64,000 bases of DNA. Origin: Mytilisepta virgata (taxonomy: Eukaryota; Mollusca; Bivalvia; Mytilida; Mytilidae). Under the pieces are notes generated by a model. That model worked only from the letters and a program-made list of their open reading frames with translations, had not been told where the DNA came from and made no database searches. The stretch spans positions 42,672,150-42,736,149 of the forward strand of contig CM051514.1 in the NCBI GenBank assembly GCA_028015205.1. The letters run 5' to 3'. Shown here piece after piece: positions 1-11,420 of the stretch (positions are counted from its first letter, which is position 1; every line of letters begins with the position of its first letter). Both the position numbers and the translations under genes were made by a program.

Positions 1-1372
1 GATGCCTTATGTTACGAAGTTTCCGTCTGTCATATGTACATTGTCCTTGACCTCATTTTCATGGTTCAGTGACTACTTGAAAAAAAAATTCAGATTTTTT
101 GTAATGTTAATTTCTCTCTTATTATTAGTAATAGGATAACTATATTTGGTATGTGCGTACCTTACAAGGTCCTCATCCCCGTCAGACAGTTTTCAATTGA
201 CCTCAACCCCATTTCAAGGATCAGTGAACAAGGTTAAGTTTTGGTGGTCAAGTCCATATCTCAGATACTATAAGCAATAGGTCTAGTATATTTGGTGTAT
301 GGAAGGATTCTAAGGTGTACATGTCCAACTGGCAGGTGTCATCTGACCTTGACCTCATTTTCATGGTTCAGTGGTTATAGTTAAGTTTTCGTGTTTTATA
401 CTGTATGCAATAGGTCTACTATATTTGGTGTATGAAAGGATTGTAAGGTGTACATGTCCAACTGGCAGGTGTCATCTGACCTTGACCTCATTTTCATAGT
501 TCAGTGGTTATAGTTAAGTTTTTGTGTTTTGGCCTTTTTTTCGAATACTGTATGCAATAGGTCTACTATATTTGGTGTATGGAAGGATTGTAAGGTGTAC
601 ATGTCCAACTGGGAGGTGTCGTCTGACCTTGACCTCATTTTCATGGTTCAGTAGTTATAGTTGTTTTGTGTTTTGGCCTTTTTTTTCGAATACTGTATGC
701 AATAGGTCTACTATATTTGGTGTATGGAAGGATTGTAAGGTGTACATGTCCAACTGGCAGGTGTCCTCTGACCTTGACCTCATTTTCATAGTTCAGTGGT
801 TGTAGTTAAGTTTTTGTGTTTTGGCCTTTTTTTCGAATACTGTATGCAATAGGTCTACTATATTTGGTGTATGGAAGGATTGTAAGTTGTACATGTCCAA
901 CTGGCAGGTGTCATCTGACCTTGACCTCATTTTCATGGTTAAGTGGTTATAGTTGTTTTTGTGTTTTGGCCTGTTTTTCGAATACTGTATGCAGTAGGTC
1001 TACTATATTTGGTATATGGAAGGATTGTAAGGTGTACATGTCCAACTGGCAGGTGTCATCTGACCTTGACCTCATTTTCATGGTTCAGTGGTTATAGTTA
1101 AGTTTTTGTGTTTTGGCCTGTTTTTCGAATACTGAATGCAATAGGTCTAATACTATATTTGGTATATGGAAGGATTGTAAGGTGTAGGTGTCCAACTGCC
1201 TGCTGTCATCTGACCTTGACCTCATTTTCATAGTTCAGTGGTTATAGTTAAGTTTTTGTGTTTTGACCTGTTTTTCGAATACTGAATGGGCTGAATGCAA
1301 TAGGTCTACTACTGTATTTGGTGTATGGAAGGATTGTAAGGTGTACATGTTCAGTGGTTATAGTTAAGTTTT
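1..1372 (+). repeat. Tandem array of ~145-bp units
   Basis: About nine imperfect head-to-tail copies of a ~145-bp unit are visible. Each contains 'aataggtctactatatttgg', then 'ggaaggattgtaaggtgtac', a 'tgaccttgacctcattttca' block and 'gtgttttggcct'. Copies at 430-1100 differ by only a few bases, while those at the edges are more diverged. Short open frames in the array are repeat translations, not genes. The 'gaccttgacc' block is shared with single dispersed copies near 8290-8960, 28735-28880 and 30243-30480. Confidence 0.93.
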
Positions 1373-2365
1373 CATACAACCGCAAAATTTTATAACTTTA
1401 GTATAAGTTAATAGAAATCTATGAAATTTAAACACAAGGTTTATGACCACAAAAGGAAGGTTGGGATTGATTTTGGGAGTTTTAGTCCCAACAGTTTAAG
1501 AATTCTAAAGGTTCCAAAAAAGGGCCCAATAAGCATTTTTCTTGTTTGGTTATTATCTTGGTGTAAGGGAGGTAATCCAAACACATTTAAAGTAAAATGT
1601 TGTGTATGTTTCAATTACCTCCCTCACACTGCTTGTAAATTACGTATAAAGAAATGTAGATTGTCTTGGGGTGATTTATAGCTGTCAGTTTATTTTTTAG
1701 AAGTTACTATTAATTAATAATAATTTTGTCCATATGTCATTTTCTATTTTAAGACTTTTATGATATAATTAAATGGGTAATTATGTTTGCAAACTCCATG
1801 AGAAATTTGAATAGGGATTATGACCATATCTTGAGGGAAAGAATTTTTTTTTTGGAAAAAGGGAAAGGGGGGGGGGGGGGGGGAAATAAGAAATTGTGGG
1901 GAGGGTGGTGCAATTTTTTCTCATTTCAGATTTCAGAAATTAAAAAGAAAATGTCTTCAAATTTTTATTTTGCAAAACAAAGGGTGCGGAAGGGGGGTAC
2001 AATTTTTTTTTTTTTGGGGGGGGGGGGGGGGGGTCAGTACGCAACAGCATAGTGTATTGCAAAAATGCAAAAAAAGGGCTTAATTTTTTTTTTTTGGGGG
2101 GGGGGGGGGGCGGGGTTAATTCTCAACAGCATATTGTATTGCACAAAAAGCAAAAAATTTAATATAAATTCAAATCATATGTCCAATTCTAAGTTCTTTG
2201 ACTACAGTTATTCTGTGTCAGAAACCTATTATGTGTCAAATATTTAATTACAATCCAAATTCAGACCTGTATCAAGCGTGAATATTGTGTCCATTTTTGC
2301 CCCAACTGTTTAGGGTTGGACCGCTGCGGTCGTATCCAGCTGCGCTCAGCGAAGCAATTTATTGT
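1373..2365. mobile_element. ~1-kb insertion splitting the tandem array
   Basis: The array stops inside a unit at about 1372 (after 'ttatagttaagtttt') and resumes at about 2366 with the next piece of the same unit ('tgttttggcctgtttttcga'). The intervening ~990 bp is unrelated and therefore inserted. It contains three homopolymer blocks of T followed by long G runs (1867-1883, 2005-2033, 2088-2111). The last two blocks lie in a diverged tandem duplication ending in 'caacagcata(t/g)tgtattgca'. The right end carries a GC-rich block, 'gctgcggtcgtatccagctg'. I did not identify an open frame or a clear terminal repeat, so the class is unknown. Confidence 0.6.
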
Positions 2366-2405
2366 GTTTTGGCCTGTTTTTCGAATACTGTATGCAATAT
2401 GTCTG
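2366..2405 (+). repeat. Residual array unit after the insertion
   Basis: This stretch matches the 'tgttttggcctgtttttcga...ctgtatgcaata' part of the 145-bp unit and marks the right side of the interrupted array. Confidence 0.8.
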
Positions 2406-3136
2406 ATAGCATTTACTTTCATTAGAAATACACGACAGGCGAGACATTTTTGTGTGTCAACTCTTGTTTCTTTTTAAAATTCTTTAATATGATTATAACA
2501 AAGAAGTTGAAATTATATGCTCTTTGTTCTAAAAAAAAAGAGATAAACTCTTACTTTACTAAATTGACCTCATGGTCATTTTAACATGAAAAAAACAACC
2601 AAACTTTATAAAACTTTCTTATATTAACACCTACCTATTGGTCCACTTCATCTTTAGGGAAAGTGTGAAAAGTTTTAATTGTAGAACTGTGATTTGTTTC
2701 ATGATAATAGCCCAGAAATGGTTAAAAATTGATGAAAAATGGGAAAATCATCAAAAATCGAGTGCTTTCAAATGTCCGTAGCAAAAAAGAAGTCCACCAC
2801 CATATGATTTTTTCTTCATAAATTACTTTCTTACAGTCTTATAAACCCAAAAATCAAGTTGAGTGAAAAAGTTTAATACTAGAAATCTTTGGCTCCTCAG
2901 TGGTGTACATCCTTAAGAATCTAGTATGAAAAAGAAGTGAAAAAATGATCATTTATGGTACATCATTCAGATGGTTCATCCTTAAGATCTAACTGAATAT
3001 TTTTTTCAGAACTTTTAAGTATCCCAATTAAACTTTCCAATTTACATCCTTGCACTAAACTGCATGTTTCCACCATACAACAAATAGATGCCTTGCTGAA
3101 TAAATATAATGACATGTTCTGTGTACATGATTTTAG
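2406..3136. other. CREB intron, no gene seen
   Basis: This is AT-rich sequence leading to the splice acceptor at 3135-3136 (polypyrimidine 'catgattttag'). I see no exon encoding the kinase-inducible or glutamine-rich regions of CREB here, so those exons are presumably left of the window. Confidence 0.5.
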
Positions 3137-5391
3137 GTACTGTACAAGCATACCAAATAGCATCTGGTTCACTACCACAGGGGGTTGTCATGGCAACAAC
3201 AGGAAGTCCATTGACGGGATCATCTCTCTCTGAAGAGGCATCGAGAAAAAGAGAACTAAGATTACTGAAAAATCGGTACGTTGTATGAAATTCAGCAAAA
3301 AGCAAAAAAAAAATACACACATACACAGTATGATAATTCAAATTGGTGTATGTATGCAGTAAACATGTTCAAAAGTATTCAACAAAATGTAGACAATTTT
3401 TTCATGATTTTAGTTTTTCGCAAACTTTGAACCAACATTATGCAAGGTACACATAAACTTACGATTTACATACATGATCTTGAAGGTTTCACATGAGTCA
3501 CACAGGCATTCAAAAACTCTGTCGCCAAAATAATCACTAAAACATCATTTTTATCACCAGTTTCAAAATTTGCAAGTCACCCTTCCCCTTTTTGAAACAT
3601 GCATGATTGTTCTTTTATTTGTTACTATTCGAAATAACATGACCTGAAAAGTATTTTTGATGAAATAAAGTTTTCATGACAGTTAACTTTCATCTGCAAT
3701 GGCCTTTATTTTGATGGCGAGCCTAAGAAAACATTGATTGTTCCACATATGTTTGTTGATGTCAAACCGGAAGTGACATCACAATCTTGGCTGATTGGAA
3801 ATTTTATGATATAGTGCACATGTTTTAAAATGTGTTAAAAGTATGCATAGTTATTTTCATGATTAATTTAATTACCTAATAAAAATTTTGATAATATAAA
3901 TATTACTTAATAGTGTGTAATTAGAATTGTCCTCAGAGGGTGGCCAATCAATTGAGCAATCTCAGCACATATGAGTTCTTGATTATGTGTTTGTTGTCCC
4001 CCGCCGCAACGCGATGCGGGGGATATGGTAATGCCGGGCGTCCGTCCGTCCGTCCGTCCACCTTGTAAGCGCTCTAGCAAATTTATTTCTTGACCGATTT
4101 GGATAATATTTATACAGTAGCTTTAACTCAATGATACCTCAAGGGAGTTCGAAGATGAGTCATGTCGAAATATTTTTGTAGGAGTTATGCCCCTTAATAA
4201 CTTAGAAAATTGACAAAATTTTCATGTAAGCGCTCTAGCAAATTTATTTCTTGACCGATTTGGATAATATTTATACAGTAGCTTTAACTCAATGATACCT
4301 CAAGGGAGTTCGAAGATGAGTCATGTCGAAATATTTTTGTAGGAGTTATGCCCCATAATAACTTTGAAAATTGACAAAATGTTCATCTAAGTGTTCTAGA
4401 AAATTTATATTCTCCTTGCATTGGAATAATATTTATACGCTTGGACGTAAAGGGAGCTTTTATACATAAACTCCTATCGAAACTTATAAAATTGAAAAAT
4501 ACTGTCTTTAAGAGTTTGTTAGGCGGAATACTTTTGATCAAAGCATTTCTGTTTATTGAAAAGGAGTAAATGTACATTTGTATAAATTCTCAATACACAT
4601 GGTAAAATAAGATTTCAACACTATACCCATATTGTATAAATGTCTTCATACCACTCATTAACTTGTAAAAAACTTTAGCAATAACCACAAATTGTTTGTC
4701 CTTCTATTCTCTCTCTTTGAGAAAATTTTGTTATGTTTCACTTGTCCAAGGGTTTCTGATGCTCTCGCGGCGGGGGACTTCGGAAAGCTGTTCGATTTTT
4801 TACTATTGAAACACCTGCTGTGTTTATTAGCCTGATGTAAACTGTTCAAATATCACAGATAATTATATAAAACTGACAAATGATGTTTCTTAGTTACCAT
4901 TTTAAAATGTTTTCACATTAGTGTCAGATTTAAAAAAAAAAAGATTTAAAAATTCTGTCACCAGAAATATTGCCAACTACCAGATTTGAATAAAAAAAAT
5001 GGCATTTTGTGACATTGGTGAAGCCCAGCACGGTCCCTGTTTCAGTATTTTTTTTTTCTGAATGCATATTAGATTTTCTTCTTTACAAATATAGATCAGA
5101 AAGATTAGGTTGTAAATAGTGTTGGGAGTGACATGGGAATTGTATGTAGAAAATAGACATTTTAGAAAATGTCATTAAGAAATATACCTCAAGGGTAAAT
5201 GTTGATATTTATTGTCTTTTGAGGAATAATTTTTGTTTGTTTTTAGGGAAGCTGCAAGAGAATGTCGACTGAAGAAAAAGGAATATGTGAAGTGTTTGGA
5301 AAACAGAGTGGCTGTTTTAGAAAATCAAAATAAGACATTAATTGAAGAACTAAAGGCATTAAAGGAATTGTACTGTGAAAAAGAAGGCTGA
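3137..5391 (+). CDS. CREB: CREB/CREM/ATF1-family bZIP factor, last two coding exons (5' partial)
   Basis: Two exons join in frame: 3137-3275 (donor gtacgt) and 5247-5391 (acceptor ttttag, stop TGA at 5389-5391). The junction completes an Arg codon (CG|G). The first exon encodes TVQAYQIASG, a Gly/Ser-rich stretch and the start of the basic region (EEASRKRELRLLKNR). The second gives the rest of the basic region (EAARECRLKKKEYVKCLE) and a leucine zipper ending in LKALKELYCEKEG. This is the CREB1/CREM/ATF1 signature, differing from vertebrate CREB at a few basic-region positions (RECRLKKK rather than RECRRKKK). Family knowledge: the factor binds cAMP-response elements as a dimer in the nucleus. 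The upstream activation domains are outside the window. CREB, CREM and ATF1 cannot be separated from this part alone. The intron holds an inverted-repeat element (3996-4778). Confidence 0.95.
3996..4778. mobile_element. 783-bp element with 12-bp perfect terminal inverted repeats and internal 161-bp repeats
   Basis: The left end 'gtcccccgccgc' (3996-4007) is the exact reverse complement of 'gcggcgggggac' (4767-4778). Next to the left end is a (gtcc)n run at about 4039-4058. It is followed by a 161-bp unit starting at 4065 and 4226, with a diverged third copy from about 4387. No transposase frame is present, so this looks like a non-autonomous DNA element lying in the CREB intron. No convincing target-site duplication was seen. 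Confidence 0.7.
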
Positions 5392-6529
5392 TGTCAAATA
5401 ACTTCAGTCACAATTGGAGTTGACCAACACTCTTCATTAGGCTACAAAAGTTGAAGGGTTATGAAGTCTTGATTTTAGACATTTCAAATCGTGTTTGGTG
5501 CATAAATTGTGATCCAGTTGAGACCACTATTACTATATAACATACACGTTTATTGTCATCAGTTTTACCTAGTATTTTGACATTGTTATAGGATGGTATG
5601 TAGGGATATAAAGTGCTGGAAATTCTTTCATATTGTAAATTGTTGATAGTCCATTTCTTTGTCATCATTCTCCATTTACATTTGTACTTTGACTTTGTTA
5701 CATAGCAATTTTTGTAGTGTTATATAACTTTATAGAATTATTTTGTACAGAAAAGTTTGAATGAACACGATGAAGGCATTAAAGAACTCAAAAACTTTAA
5801 AGGCATTAGATGTGAAAAAAAAGTTTCAATGTTTTCATTGTTAATTTTTCAAGTTATAAGTAATGGTAACTGTCAACAATTTTCAGTATTTTTATTTATT
5901 TGAGATGCATAAACGTTCTTGTAACCAGGAGTTCCAAGCTGATTGTTATTATTAAAATGTATGGACAAAAATGTACAGTAATTTATAAGTTACAAAAAAT
6001 GTATGTGTTATGTAATATGACTGACATTTGAAATCTATCATCCTGCATCTATAGTGTACTTTATAACTCTGAACAAAACTTAAAATTTGTTAAAGATATA
6101 AAATCTCTTTTTACCCAGTTTAATGTTCAACAAGCTGTTAATTTAATTTAACCTTCATTGGATATATTTGATGTGAAATGAAAAAAAAACACTTAAAAAT
6201 CTTACAAAAATTAAAAAAAAAATTAATTATGAGTAAAATGCTCTGTCAATAAGCACAAATTAAAAAAAAACTGAATAAAATTACTAGACTTATAGAGATG
6301 AATAAATGTCCATGGTCTCCCTACAAATACATGGAAGTATATCCTAACAAGAATGTTATAATGCTGCTTCAGTGGAACAAAAAATGTGGTGCATTTTAAA
6401 AAAATTGAAATAGAAATAATAAAAAATGGTTTTCTGGATAAAAATTGCTATTTTTCAGTCGAACTTGAAAGTAGTAAAAATGGTTTTCAGTCCACTGACT
6501 AAATATTTGAATAAAACTATAGTACATTT
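5392..6529 (+). other. CREB 3' untranslated region (probable)
   Basis: AT-rich DNA follows the CREB stop. Candidate poly(A) signals AATAAA occur at 6274-6279 and 6301-6306. At 5775-5822 there is a decayed sequence resembling the end of the CREB reading frame (see findings). The true cleavage site cannot be fixed from sequence alone. Confidence 0.5.
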
Positions 6530-7036
6530 TTAGCTCACCTGGCCCAAAGGGGCAAGTGAGCTGTTGTCATCACTTGGCATACTTTAAAGATCTTCTCCTC
6601 TGAAACCACTGGGCCGATTGGAACAAAACTTGGCAGCAATGGTCCTTAGGTAGTCCTCTTTCAGAATTATATCTTATGATCCCGTCTGTCATCCAAGATG
6701 GCCGCCAGAGCCGAACTTTGTTTAACATAGGAAACTATGATAAATTTACTGAAAGATGTTCTTTGTCTGAAACCACTTGGCCAATTGGAACAAAATTTGG
6801 CTGCAATGGTCCTTAGTTGGTCCTTATTCAGAATTATATCCAGTGACTCTGTCTACCATCCTAGATGGCTGCCAGAGTGGAACTTAGTTTAACATAGGAC
6901 CTAATGGGAAAGTTCACTGAAAGATCTTCTTGTTTGAAACCAGTGAGCAATTGGAACTTGACAGCAATGTTCCTTGCCGCCAGTCAAAATGGACATAGTC
7001 CAGTGAGTGATAACAGCTCCTGGGAGTCTCTAGTTT
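6530..7036 (+). repeat. Dispersed 'agctcacctggcc' family, copy 1
   Basis: It starts with the head 'tttttagctcacctggccc', which folds with 'gggcaagtgagct', followed by 'gtcatcacttggc'. The internal module (aaaccactgggccgattgga ... atggccgccagag ... aacataggaaactatg) is repeated two to three times at ~140-bp spacing. It ends near 'ctcctgggagtctctagttt'. The same family recurs throughout the window in both orientations. Confidence 0.85.
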
Positions 7037-8219
7037 ATTGTTTGTATAACTTGATATTTGCTGAAGCAAGATTATATTTGCTTTCTTCGTATGAAGCTTG
7101 CTTTTACATTTACAGGTCTGCAATATGGGTAATCTAACCGTAGAATTTCATACACTTTCCTCTTTAAATGAGTGTGAAAAGGAATACTACAAATAGTTTG
7201 AATATAGTAAGTATTTTGTCTGTTAGTGACAGTGTCTTGCAATAGAATTGGTTTGGAACTCTTGGTTGACCGATGTTGGACCATAAGAGCTGTGATATTT
7301 GTGGAAAGATGTATAAAATTAGTGGAAAACAAGACAAAAATTTCCAGTGAGAATGTTTGTAAATGAATAATGTATTGCTATATTATTGTTTTATATTAAA
7401 ATGTAAAAATGTGATCTCCTTTTTATCTATATACATGTATATGGAAAATTTGGTTGGAAGCTGCAAATTTCTGTACAAAAAAAAGGTTAATTAACCAACA
7501 AAAAATTGTCTCATAATTTTAATGTTTAGACTTTTAAAATGCCAAAAATCCATTTCACGAACTTTTGTTTTCAAACAATAAGATACAGAACATCAATAAA
7601 AGGGCATGTCTTATGGATTTGTGTCGAGAAGTTATCCACCATCTTTACCCATGAAGAATGAGTATGATTCATATTTTTGTCCATTTTTAGCTCACTTGGG
7701 AAAAAAGGTTTTAAGAATCCAGAATTTGAACTAATATGGCAACTTAAATAATTGCAATTAGAAAATTATAATTTTTTATAGCATTTCTTAATTAAATTTC
7801 AAATTAAAACTTGGTAGGTCTGTTTGTCAGTTCCAAAAACCGATAGAAATAAAATATTTTATTGTTGGAAACATCAATTATGCATGAGAATATCATTCAA
7901 AAATACCTATCATAGCACTATTAGAAGAAATAGTTAAAACACAAGTTTAAATACATCCCAAGAAAAAGAACTTGTAATTTTAAGGTACATGAAGACAAGC
8001 TTTGAAGACATATTTTAAGCATCACATTCTTGATCAAATATGATACATAGCTTTTGTACCATATTAAAAAAAAACTTGTTACTCCTTGAATTTAATTCAG
8101 CATGTTGAAATGAAATCGTAGAAATGTCTTATATTGATGTTTTTGACAATTTTTGTCTTGCTGCGAGAAAGACAAGATATGGTATTACTTTCAAGGGGTT
8201 GCTGGGGGTAAACCTCTTT
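7037..8219. other. No gene seen
   Basis: This AT-rich intergenic DNA contains a lone family fragment 'tttttagctcacttggg' near 7684. The short open frames here lack splice or homology support. Confidence 0.5.
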
Positions 8220-9070
8220 AAAACCTTAATAACCTTACAACACATGTTGGGTAACATCTTTAGTCCACAAATTCCATATGCCATATATTGTCTTGTGACC
8301 TTGGCCTTGTTTTCAAGGTTTATTAACTCGTAAACATTTGTAAAATTTGGGTTACATTTTCGTGATTAAGTCAACTCTAATACCTACACCCAACAAATTG
8401 GTCTATAGAGAGTTCTTGTTGGATACATGCCAGTCTGACACCTGTCTCTCAACCTTGACTTGTGTCACAATTTCACCATTAAGCCAATTTCTCTCCAAAT
8501 TTAAAACTTTTAGTCTATAGAAATCTGACCTTGACATTAATTTCATGCTTGAGTGAATTGCATCACATTTTCACAACTTTAACACCTAGGCGCACTATTT
8601 TTGATATGTTGATAGTTCTTGGTGGGTATATGCCAGTCTGTCACCTGACCTTGACCTTAATTTCGTGCTTGGGTGATTTATGTCACATTTTCGGAAATAA
8701 GTCTATCATCAATTGAATATCTTAGCCCACTCTTTTTGTTCTACAGAAGTTCGTAACTTGCGTCACCATTTCATGGTTAAGTCAATCTCTCTGAAGGTGT
8801 TATATCTCTACACACCATATATGGCTGTAGATACTTCTTGGAAATTACAAGTCAGTTTGACGCCCGTCAACTGACCGTGATTTCAATTTCACGCTCAAGT
8901 GACTAGTAACATTTTCCCACATAAGTACATTTCATAGCAAATCTAATACGCAGACTTCGTATGGGTGGTGAGCACATTCCAGCCTGAGATCTTTCAGCTG
9001 ATCTTAAATACAATTTTAGACTTGTGTGACTTGTATCAGTTTTTTCACACAAATGTCACATAACTTCTTT
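8220..9070 (+). repeat. Diverged 'gaccttgacc / cacattttc' dispersed repeat
   Basis: Loosely repeated modules of ~130-160 bp alternate 'ctgaccttgaccttaatttc', a 'gtga(a/c)tt...catttt' block and 'atgccagtctg(t/a)cacct'. They resemble the 'gaccttgacc' block of the array at 1-1372 and the opposite-strand copies at 28735-28880 and 30243-30480. Confidence 0.65.
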
Positions 9071-9539
9071 TAGTGTATTCCTTTCGAGTTATAATGTCGG
9101 ATATCGGATAGTCTTTATTCTATGTCCAAATCCGTACTCAGGCCAGACATCTGGTTTCTCCACTCTTTGTTACAGCATTGACATAGCTTAGCCGATAGTC
9201 CATGTTTGATATCACAGTGTATCGATAACTGTACAACCATGATACAAATTTTGATTTCTCAATTTTACTACCTCAGAAAGAATAAAGTTGAGTGCAATTA
9301 GACTCCTGGGGGTTATTACACAAACATGTATACTAGTTTCTCCTATTCTTGAAGTGTTTAATCGGTGGGATAAAAATACATAATATCTTTAACCACTTCC
9401 CGGTGATTAAATTTCTCCGTGGGAATTACCACCATTTTTTGTACAGTTATTGGAACGATAAACCAGAGAAGTCCCGAAATGACGTCTATGAAAACAAACT
9501 ACATAGCAACGACATTTTCTTGAGGTTTTTGTCGAAAAT

Positions 9540-9880
9540 CATAGGAGAAACAGATTCTCCTTCAATTTACTCGTGGGTTATGGAATTTCTCCACCCTCAA
9601 TAGTTAAATTTTAGATTTTAACACGCTCGCAAATGCTCGCGTGTTGAAAATCGAAAATTTTACTATCTCGGGTGGAGAAATGGGAAACCAGAGTGAGTTT
9701 TCTTTTCCTAACAAATATAGGAAAGGGAGATAATTAAATTCTCTTCCTTTTGTCCTGAGGCTAAAAGGGAGACAAATTTATTATCTCCCTTACCTACATT
9801 GGTTAGGAAAAGATAACTAACTCTGGTTTCTCATTCCATAACTCTCTCGTACCTGAAGGAGAATCTATATATCTCCACAA
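9540..9880. repeat. Nested fold-back (inverted-repeat) structure
   Basis: Three sets of arms are visible. A hairpin at about 9588-9680 pairs 'tttctccaccctcaatagtt' with 'tcgggtggagaaa' around a 'cgctcgcaaatgctcgcg' apex. A second pair is 9679-9745 with 9781-9838, sharing 'aaccagagt(g/t)agtt' and 'gggagataa'. An outer pair is about 9543-9586 with 9832-9878, sharing 'agattctccttca' and 'gttatggaat'. The whole can be read as one fold-back element. It overlaps a chance open frame (9349-9603), which I do not call a gene. Confidence 0.7.
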
Positions 9881-10002
9881 ATATTCAGCAATACTTCCAA
9901 TACCTCGGAAAAATATATTTAAAAAAACGGGTCCCCCCCGTAAATACCAGAGATCTTTATTTTAGTCCCAAAGGCATCACAGTGAACAACTATTTGATTT
10001 TT

Positions 10003-11420
10003 TTTAGCTCACCTGGCCAAAAGCCATGTGAGCTTTTATCATCATTTGGGGTCCGTCGTCCGTTAACTTTTCACATTTTAATCTTCTCCTCTGAAACCAC
10101 TGGGCCAAATAGAATTAAATTTGGCAGGAAGCCTCTATGAAAGGCCCTTCATAAAGATTTCTCATTTCGTCCCGATCGGAAAACAAACATGGCCGCCATG
10201 GGCAATTGTTGTTTCTGATTGGCTGAGTTTTAAAAAAATCTTCTCCTCTGAAACTGCTCGGCTAAATTGAACAAAACTTGACAGGGAGCGTATATTGGAG
10301 GTCCTTTAAAAAGTTTCCTCATTTCGTCCCGATCGTAATACAAATATGGCCGCCATGGACAGTTCTTGTTTCGGATAGGTTGATATAAAAAATCTTCTCT
10401 GAAATCACTTGTCCAAATGGAACGAAAATTGACAGAAAGCATCTATAGGAGGTTCTTTACAAAGTTTCCTCATTTCGTCCCGATCGGGCAAAAAAGACAA
10501 TTCTTGTTTTTCATCAGTTCATTAAAAAAAAATTCTCTGGAACTGCTTGGTCAAATAGAACGAAACTTGACAATAAGCATCTATGGGGGGTTCTTTACTT
10601 AATCTCTTTATTTCATCCTGATCGGAGTACATATATGTTCACCATTGGCAGTCTTGTTTCTGATTGGCTAATATAAAAGAATCTTCTTTGATGAAATCGC
10701 TTGCCCAAAAGGAACGAAACCCGACAGGAAACATATATGGGAGGTCCTTTGTAAAGTTTCCTCATTTTGTCCCGATTGGAATACAAATATGGCCGCCATG
10801 AGCAGTTCTTGTTTCTGATTGGCTGATATAAAAAAATATTCTCCTCTGAAGTCGCTTGGCCAAATGGAACGAAACTTAACAGAAAGCATCTAATTGGGAA
10901 GTTCTATACAAAGTTTCTTCATTTTGTCAAGATCAGGCGACAGGCATGGCCACCATAGGCAATTCTGTTTTCTGATTGGTTGATTTTTAAAAAAAATTCT
11001 CTTAAACTGCTTGGCCAAATAGAGCCAAACTTGACAGAAAGTGTCTATGACATATAACAAAAATCTACAGAACCGCAGAATTGCTTGAAACCAAACAGGG
11101 CCTGAATGTTCCTCTTAAGGTGCTCACCAAGTGTTGTTACTCTGTTGCTGATCCCTAATTCAAAATGGCCTTCAGCAGAGGACTTAGGTTAACATAAGAC
11201 CCTATGGGAAATACATGCAAAATCTTCTAGGGAACCGCCAAATTTTAGAATATGCTGACCTGTAAGTAGAAGGACCTTGATAAAGAAAAATTTTGGTTCC
11301 CACAAGGCATACCACACTTCATAATGATGGGGAGAAGTGACTTCTGTCTTTGAGGTACATCAATAAAAATGGCTTTCGTGCCAGGTGAGCGATACAGCTT
11401 CAGCCCTCTGAGCCTCTACT
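10003..11420 (+). repeat. Dispersed 'agctcacctggcc' family, long copy 2
   Basis: It begins 'ttttagctcacctggccaaa' and ends 'gccctctgagcctctacttt'. Between these are at least six tandem ~155-bp modules, each with 'gaaact/ccgcttggccaaat', 'acttgacagg', 'gggaggtcctttataaa', 'tcctcatttcgtcccgatcg' and 'atggccgccatg'. A near-parallel copy lies at 49441-51042, including the unusual tail 'gacctgtaagtagaaggacc'. Confidence 0.9.

Noticed and set aside
524..1097. Two similar open frames of 93 codons (MFWPFF-like)
   Set aside because: They are the same frame read through successive units of the 145-bp tandem array; the similarity reflects the repeat, not a gene family.
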